Shown here in pieces: positions 33,601-36,509 of a DNA stretch of 36,509 bases. Each line of letters opens with the position of its first letter. Positions within the stretch are counted from its first letter, which is position 1. The translations under genes were made by a program, and so were the position numbers. Source of the stretch: Candidatus Kuenenbacteria bacterium (lineage in GTDB: Bacteria; Patescibacteriota; Patescibacteriia; UBA2196; GWA2-42-15); assembly GCA_012797775.1 (NCBI GenBank), contig JAAZOM010000025.1, forward strand, positions 1 to 36,509, written 5' to 3'. Under the pieces are notes generated by a model. The model made no database searches. It saw nothing but the letters and a program-made list of their open reading frames with translations, and was not told the DNA's origin.

Positions 33601-34194
33601 AGTCTCCTTGGCCAGCTTTATGATCAGATGGTTTACTTCTATTTGTTTTCGGAGCTCTGGGTGGTGTTCAATCTCCAAATAAAAATTACCACTCCCAAAC
33701 ATTTCTTCATAAAATTTGGCTGCCTCTTTTGCTTCCTCATATTTATTATCCAAGAGCAACTGAGGTATTTTACCCTTGAGACAGGCACTCGAAGCAATTA
33801 GTCCCTCAGCATGTTCTCTCAAAATATAATTATCAATCCTGGGTTTATAATAAAAACCTTCGAGATGCGCTACCGTCGTCAAGTATATGAGATTTTTATA
33901 ACCAGTCTCATTTTTGGCAAAAAGTAAAAGATGATTGTATTTCGTATCAGTACCCGGGGTTTTGTCTGTCAGTCTTCTCGGTGCAATATAAACCTCCATG
34001 CCCATAATAGGTTTTATGCCCTGTTTGCGGCATTCCTTGTAAAATTCCAAAGAACCATACATGACCCCATGGTCAGTCAAGGCCAAAGCCGACATGTCAT
34101 ACTCCTTTGCCTTTGATACCAAATCGGGTATTTTTGATAGCCCATCCAAAAGAGAATAGTGGCTATGGGTATGTAGATGGACAAAATCTTTCAT
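30694..34194 (-). CDS. dnaE: DNA polymerase III subunit alpha
   Basis: The 1166-residue product is a full-length DnaE-type replicative polymerase. The PHP domain is at the N-terminus (FVHLHTHSHYSLLDGLSK, ALTDHGVMYG), with several metal-binding histidines kept, so it may bind metal. The catalytic palm has PDVDCD (about residues 398-403) and LLKADFLGIRNLSIL, followed by FQLSSSGM, the ALYRPGPME block and FNKAHSASYAVVAYQTAYMK. The helix-hairpin-helix region and a C-terminal OB domain (SVAGIITNIKKIFTKKNELM) follow. It makes the chromosome's leading and lagging strands in complex with the clamp and clamp loader. It has its own promoter and is divergent from the glycosidase gene. Confidence 0.98.
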   Translation of the reverse strand: MKDFVHLHTHSHYSLLDGLSKIPDLVSKAKEYDMSALALTDHGVMYGSLEFYKECRKQGIKPIMGMEVYIAPRRLTDKTPGTDTKYNHLLLFAKNETGYKNLIYLTTVAHLEGFYYKPRIDNYILREHAEGLIASSACLKGKIPQLLLDNKYEEAKEAAKFYEEMFGSGNFYLEIEHHPELRKQIEVNHLIIKLAKETGLPLIITKDSHYIDPSDNEAQDALVCIQTGKTVNDKNRLDMTSFDASFVAPEVLFEYCRELGCPEAFDNTQKIADECNLELDLTSWHFPKYPTPEGTSASEYLTKLTYEGLQKREGKITKEDKERLDYELDIIISKGYDHYFLIVADFMNWARSQDIIATTRGSASGSLVSYAMGITSVNPLRFQLPFERFLTKKRPTPPDVDCDIQDSRRDEVIDYVRKKYGEDRVANIGTFGTMQARASVRDVTRVLGLPYSFGDKIAKMIPHGPQGTHIGIKEAMEINHELKDLYRVDPQAKKVLDLASRIEGCARHVSVHAAGVVIAPDKLTNFLPLQREPQGEAIITQYDMHSIDPNVEKETVGLLKADFLGIRNLSILGIAVTIVEHTKNINIDLEKIPWDDKKTFKLLADGRTMGVFQLSSSGMTKNLKELEPDNIYDIMAMVALYRPGPMEIIPEYIKRKKNPSAVTYPHPKLKDILERTFGLLIYQDDVMLTAMVLAGYDAEEADKFRKAMGKKIKELMAEQKEKFIEGCKKNGLTDGKAKEIWSYIEPFAGYGFNKAHSASYAVVAYQTAYMKANYPSEFMAALMTAESGNAEKIAEAVAECEKMGIKVLPPDINQSLSNFTYISDREIRFGLMAIKNLGEDIIETIIKERKKNGKFESLADFLVRIHSRNLNKKSLESLIKAGAMDELGERNQMLNNMEKILAFVKSNEREINTGQFSLFGGKTDKDKPRLVLDPSEPAENKYKLIWEKELLGLYVSSHPFKELAKYFEKKTAAMRDINNQQYASGSMISVAGIITNIKKIFTKKNELMLFAGVEDTTGSVEVIVFPKLIQRNSAIWEEDRAVLITGRLSDKDDVPKILVEKVVEIDSLNPEESLKEHNGFDVAGLRKPVSIIINILSKDFNYEAHNKLKDIFSESHGKNRVFIVVKQGENTRTIATNFFINFDSETRERIESITGQGSVETRSVEQ

Positions 34195-34220
34195 AAATAC
34201 ATTTATCTGATAATTACTTC

Positions 34221-34249
34221 ATTATAACCCCTCTATTTTTTCTTGCCAA
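34221..34249 (-). promoter_or_regulatory. Promoter of dnaE
   Basis: On the minus strand TTGGCA (34249-34244), 17 nt, consensus TATAAT (34226-34221). The leader would be about 20 nt. Confidence 0.7.
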
Positions 34250-34275
34250 ATCTTTTATTATTTCTTAGGATTTTG

Positions 34276-34281
34276 TATAAT
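34276..34281 (+). promoter_or_regulatory. -10 element placing the glycosidase mRNA start at its ATG
   Basis: A consensus TATAAT ends 8 nt before the ATG at 34290, so the predicted start falls within one or two bases of the start codon: a leaderless mRNA. No good -35 is seen. Confidence 0.5.
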
Positions 34282-34289
34282 TAATTTAT

Positions 34290-35318
34290 ATGAGGAGAAG
34301 AAAAAAGCTTTCTTATTATTTAGTCTCAATTTTTGTCGCCGGGTTGCTTCTGGCCGCTTTTATCTGGGCTATTTTCAATGTGCTTGATTTTAGCAGTAGC
34401 GCTGGTGAAGCCCGTTTTGGTGTTACCTTCAGCCACAAATACACTTCCGAGAATCTCGGGCTTGATTGGAAAAAAGTATATCTGGCCATTGTTGATGATT
34501 TGGGGGTCAAAGACATACGCCTTGTTTCTCCTTGGGACTGGACGGAAAAAGAAGAGGGGCAATACAATTTTGCTGATCTAGACTGGATGATTCAAGAAGC
34601 CGGTAAAAGAAACATCAATATTGTCCTGGCTATTGGCCGGCGCACGCCTCGCTGGCCAGAGTGCCATGACCCCCTCTGGCTCAAGGAGCTCACCAAAGAA
34701 GAACAAGAAAAAAAATTATTAGCGCTGATAGAGAGAACCATCAATCATTTTCAGAAATACAAAAATATAAAAATTTGGCAGGTGGAAAATGAACCGTTTT
34801 TAGAATTCTTTGGCCAATGCCCCAAGCCAGATCAGGAGCTAATCGCCAAAGAGGTGAAATTAGTAAAACTATTGGATGCTCGCCCGATTATGGTGACTGA
34901 TACTGGTGAGCTCTCTAATTGGCAAAGGGCAGGGTCTCTGGCCGATATCTTGGGCGTGACAATGTACAAGACTGTTTGGAATGATTTTATGGGCATCTGG
35001 CGCTATCCTTGGCCGCCGGCCTACTATTATTACAAAGCCCAAAGTATCAAAAAAAATTACCCCTCTGTCAATCAAGTTATTGTTTCGGAGCTGCAAGCCG
35101 AACCTTGGAGCATCCATGGTAAAAACATAAAACTCTTTGATATTGATGACCAGTTTGACTTATTTAGCTTGGGTGACTTCAAACGCAATCTGAAATATGT
35201 AAAAAAAGCCGGTTTCCCAGAATCATATCTTTGGGGCGTCGAATGGTGGTATTGGCTGAAAACAGAGAAAAACCACCCAGAATTTTGGAATACGGCCCAA
35301 AAAATTTGGCAAAAATAG
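34290..35318 (+). CDS. Membrane-anchored or secreted glycoside hydrolase, clan A-like (beta/alpha)8 barrel
   Basis: The 342-residue product has an N-terminal hydrophobic helix (about 7-30, YYLVSIFVAGLLLAAFIWAIF), a signal anchor. The rest follows a TIM barrel: FGVTFSHKY (strand 1), DLGVKDIRLVSPWDWTEKEEG (strand 2, a typical GH-A entry), NINIVLAIGRRTPRWPE (strand 3), IKIWQVENEP with Glu168 as probable acid/base (strand 4), and QVIVSELQAEPW with Glu267 as probable nucleophile (strand 7), then YLWGVEWWYWL. The two glutamates on strands 4 and 7 are the retaining clan A arrangement (GH5, GH39, GH42 and relatives). The substrate cannot be told. It would act outside the membrane, on its own or a host's glycans. 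Confidence 0.82.
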   Translation: MRRRKKLSYYLVSIFVAGLLLAAFIWAIFNVLDFSSSAGEARFGVTFSHKYTSENLGLDWKKVYLAIVDDLGVKDIRLVSPWDWTEKEEGQYNFADLDWMIQEAGKRNINIVLAIGRRTPRWPECHDPLWLKELTKEEQEKKLLALIERTINHFQKYKNIKIWQVENEPFLEFFGQCPKPDQELIAKEVKLVKLLDARPIMVTDTGELSNWQRAGSLADILGVTMYKTVWNDFMGIWRYPWPPAYYYYKAQSIKKNYPSVNQVIVSELQAEPWSIHGKNIKLFDIDDQFDLFSLGDFKRNLKYVKKAGFPESYLWGVEWWYWLKTEKNHPEFWNTAQKIWQK

Positions 35319-35334
35319 GGTCGTTTGGTATAAT
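35306..35334 (+). promoter_or_regulatory. Promoter of the tandem receiver genes
   Basis: TTGGCA (35306-35311), 17 nt, consensus TATAAT (35329-35334), overlapping the last codons of the glycosidase gene. Same -35/-10 pattern as the dnaE promoter. Confidence 0.7.
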
Positions 35335-35370
35335 AAAGTCATTATTAGGCCCTTTAAAATTTGTAATTAT

Positions 35371-35733
35371 ATGGCCAAAAAAGTATTAATAATTGAAGAC
35401 GAGCAAACACTAGTCAAGGCATTGGAGCAGGTGCTGAAAGAGAAAGGTTATGATATTGAAGTCGCCATTGACGGCGAGGAAGGTTTTAAAAAAATCGTTT
35501 CTTTCGAGCCCGATTTAGTTCTCCTTGATCTTATTTTGCCAAAACTTGATGGCTTTTCTGTTCTTGCCAAGATGAAAGAAGCCGGCCTGACAGGCAAGAT
35601 CCCTGTTGTTGTTATGACCAATCTTTCTGATGTCGGTGACAAAGTACTTTCTCTCGGGGCTGATAAATGCTTGATAAAATCTGACTTATCGGTTGATGAG
35701 ATACAGGACGTAGTCCACGAAAAATTGCAATAA
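35371..35733 (+). CDS. Single-domain response regulator (tandem copy 1)
   Basis: The 120-residue receiver has acidic pocket Glu9-Asp10-Glu11, phosphorylation site Asp53 (LVLLDLILPKLDG), Thr83 (VVMTNLSD) and Lys103 (CLIKSD). No output domain. It lies 14 nt before a second receiver with the same N-terminus (MAKK-LIIEDE), which indicates tandem duplication followed by divergence. No histidine kinase is beside the pair, so the phosphate donor must be elsewhere, possibly the kinase at 23236. Confidence 0.93.
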   Translation: MAKKVLIIEDEQTLVKALEQVLKEKGYDIEVAIDGEEGFKKIVSFEPDLVLLDLILPKLDGFSVLAKMKEAGLTGKIPVVVMTNLSDVGDKVLSLGADKCLIKSDLSVDEIQDVVHEKLQ

Positions 35734-35747
35734 TTTATTTTTATTAT

Positions 35748-36119
35748 ATGGCAAAAAAAATTCTAATCATCGAGGATGAGGTGGCTTTGGCCGATGCTAT
35801 GAAGGTTGGTCTTACGGATGCTGGTTATGAGGCCGATACCGCCTATGACGGCGAAGATGGCATGGTCAAGGTCAAAAGCCTTACTCCCGATCTTGTTTTG
35901 TTGGACCTGATGCTACCCAAAAAAGATGGCATGACTATTTTGAAAGAGATGCGCGCTGATTCTGCTACCGCCGACATCCCCGTCATGATCCTATCTCAGC
36001 TCTCTGACACAGAAAAGATTAGTGAGGGCGTTTCCCTTGGGGTGGTTGGTTATTTGGTAAAGGTTGACTTTAGCTTGGCCGAGGTGGTTGAAAAAGTAAA
36101 AAAAGCCCTAGGTGATTAA
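35748..36119 (+). CDS. Single-domain response regulator (tandem copy 2)
   Basis: The 123-residue receiver has Glu9-Asp10-Glu11, phosphorylation site Asp53 (LVLLDLMLPKKDG), Ser83 (MILSQLSD) and Lys105 (YLVKVD). No output domain. It is closely related to the gene 14 nt upstream and shares its promoter. A terminator follows 21 nt after its stop. Confidence 0.93.
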   Translation: MAKKILIIEDEVALADAMKVGLTDAGYEADTAYDGEDGMVKVKSLTPDLVLLDLMLPKKDGMTILKEMRADSATADIPVMILSQLSDTEKISEGVSLGVVGYLVKVDFSLAEVVEKVKKALGD

Positions 36120-36140
36120 TGCTAATAAATAGCTACAATA

Positions 36141-36164
36141 GGCGGGTATTTTCCCGCCTTTTTT
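36141..36164 (+). terminator. Rho-independent terminator after the tandem receivers
   Basis: GGCGGG (36141-36146) pairs with CCCGCC (36153-36158) around TATTTT, then six T. Confidence 0.92.
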
Positions 36165-36177
36165 ATTGAACACTTGT

Positions 36178-36206
36178 TTGTTTTTAGTAATTAATGATAC
36201 TATATT
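36178..36206 (+). promoter_or_regulatory. Promoter of the tRNA-Pro region
   Basis: TTGTTT (36178-36183), 17 nt, TATATT (36201-36206). The predicted start falls near 36213, exactly the first base of the tRNA-like fragment. Confidence 0.55.
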
Positions 36207-36212
36207 TTATAT

Positions 36213-36281
36213 CGGGCTGTGGTAGTTTAAGGGCCACGGTGTGGCGCTTAAACGGATTACGCACGTTTCGGTGCGTTGCCC
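36213..36281 (+). pseudogene. Truncated, re-folded tRNA-Pro 5'-half copy
   Basis: It shares with the intact tRNA-Pro at 36301 the first 12 bases (CGGGCTGTGGTA), then ACGG-ATTACGCACG and TTCGG-TGCGT of the anticodon arm. About 24 extra bases sit in the D loop, forming a long hairpin GTTTAAG/CTTAAAC (36225-36231, 36247-36253) with inner GCCAC/GTGGC. The anticodon loop has lost one G, and the variable region, T arm and 3' acceptor strand are missing. GCCC (36278-36281) instead pairs with GGGC (36214-36217), giving a closed three-arm fold. It cannot be a normal tRNA. Confidence 0.6.
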
Positions 36282-36300
36282 AATATTTATTAATTTTTTC

Positions 36301-36374
36301 CGGGCTGTGGTATAACGGTATTACGCACGCTTCGGGTGCGTGTAATGGCGGTTCAATTCCGCCCAGCCCGACCA
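36301..36374 (+). tRNA. tRNA-Pro, anticodon CGG
   Basis: A complete cloverleaf: acceptor CGGGCTG/CAGCCCG (36301-36307, 36364-36370), anticodon stem CACGC/GCGTG with loop TTCGGGT and anticodon CGG at 36333-36335, T arm GGCGG-TTCAATT-CCGCC (36347-36363), discriminator A and encoded CCA (36372-36374). The C1-G72 pair and A73 are bacterial tRNA-Pro identity elements. It reads CCG codons. Confidence 0.95.
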
Positions 36375-36398
36375 GATTAAACTTTTTTCAAATTCAGA

Positions 36399-36453
36399 GG
36401 CGTTTTGTTGCTCGCTCGCCCCGCCTTCGGCGGGTCTCGCTTCGCAAAAAGCC
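36399..36453. repeat. Imperfect palindromic repeat element
   Basis: CCCGCC-TTC-GGCGGG (36420-36434) is a perfect hairpin. Outer arms GGC-g-TTTTG (36399-36407) and CAAAA-a-GCC (36445-36453) also pair. Between them are CTCGCTCG and CTCGCTTCG, near-direct repeats that do not pair. The type (GCGAAGCGAG next to a CCGCC hairpin) is familiar from CPR intergenic regions. The rest of 36375-36509 holds no gene I can support. Confidence 0.6.
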
Positions 36454-36509
36454 CTGTATTTCGGAATTAAATCGTAAGGTCGGACAAATTCAAATTCAGC
36501 TTTTCGGGA

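Noticed and set aside
1-36509. UGA recoding, CRISPR arrays, insertion sequences, prophage
   Set aside because: TGA ends the gene at 26425 normally and recognised proteins need no in-frame TGA; no regularly spaced repeats, transposase or phage structural genes were found apart from the isolated baseplate-J-like fold.

Overview
The window reads as a piece of a Candidate Phyla Radiation (Patescibacteria, Parcubacteria-like) genome. The evidence is the mixture of AT-rich genes in the standard genetic code (UAA, UAG and UGA all act as stops), large surface proteins with a T4SS-pilin-like N-terminus, PsbP-like and calcium-binding repeat modules, a baseplate-J-like membrane protein, a threonyl-tRNA synthetase without its TGS domain, and a compact type IV pilus locus. 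I cannot place it more finely. Most start codons have no Shine-Dalgarno sequence and sit behind AT-rich stretches; only rpsU (778), an orphan 65-residue gene (28979) and, more weakly, a minor pilin (21664) have one.

Layout. 1-516 is the end of a T9SS/FlgD-type sorted protein of unlike composition, possibly foreign or an assembly join. 630-13365 is one long same-strand run: promoter, rpsU, yqeY, a 723-residue exported propeller protein, a 2106-residue giant surface protein, two single-pass TSP3/PsbP-like proteins, ybeY and dgkA. 13431-16109 holds ftsA and ftsZ, each with its own promoter, closed by a terminator. 16116-25728 is a 9.6-kb operon bounded by an extended -10 promoter and a terminator: CheY-like receiver, PilB, PilC, four minor pilins in FimT/PilV/PilW/PilX order (the PilV-like one carrying a six-repeat LVIVD propeller), a membrane PAS protein, a histidine kinase and another receiver. 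25784-27003 holds an acidic hypothetical protein and a structured leader followed by a 45-residue DnaJ-type zinc-finger minigene. 27019-34194 is mostly minus strand: thrS, a baseplate-J-like protein and dnaE; between thrS and the baseplate-J-like gene lie a divergent orphan gene and a possible antisense-side small RNA, which share one bidirectional terminator. 34276-36164 holds a probably leaderless clan-A-like glycosidase and two tandem CheY-like receivers. 36178-36374 has a promoter, a truncated and re-folded copy of the 5' half of tRNA-Pro, and an intact tRNA-Pro(CGG).

How it fits together. The core genes (S21, YbeY, FtsA/FtsZ, ThrRS, DnaE, tRNA-Pro) are interspersed with an unusually large surface and signalling investment. 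The pilus operon joins a motor, a tip complex with a fused propeller and a two-component system, so a pilus-coupled contact-sensing unit is the most attractive candidate system. A second candidate is translational autoregulation of rpsU through its exceptional Shine-Dalgarno sequence. A third is the tRNA-Pro fragment transcribed just ahead of the real tRNA. No CRISPR array, insertion sequence or prophage was seen.
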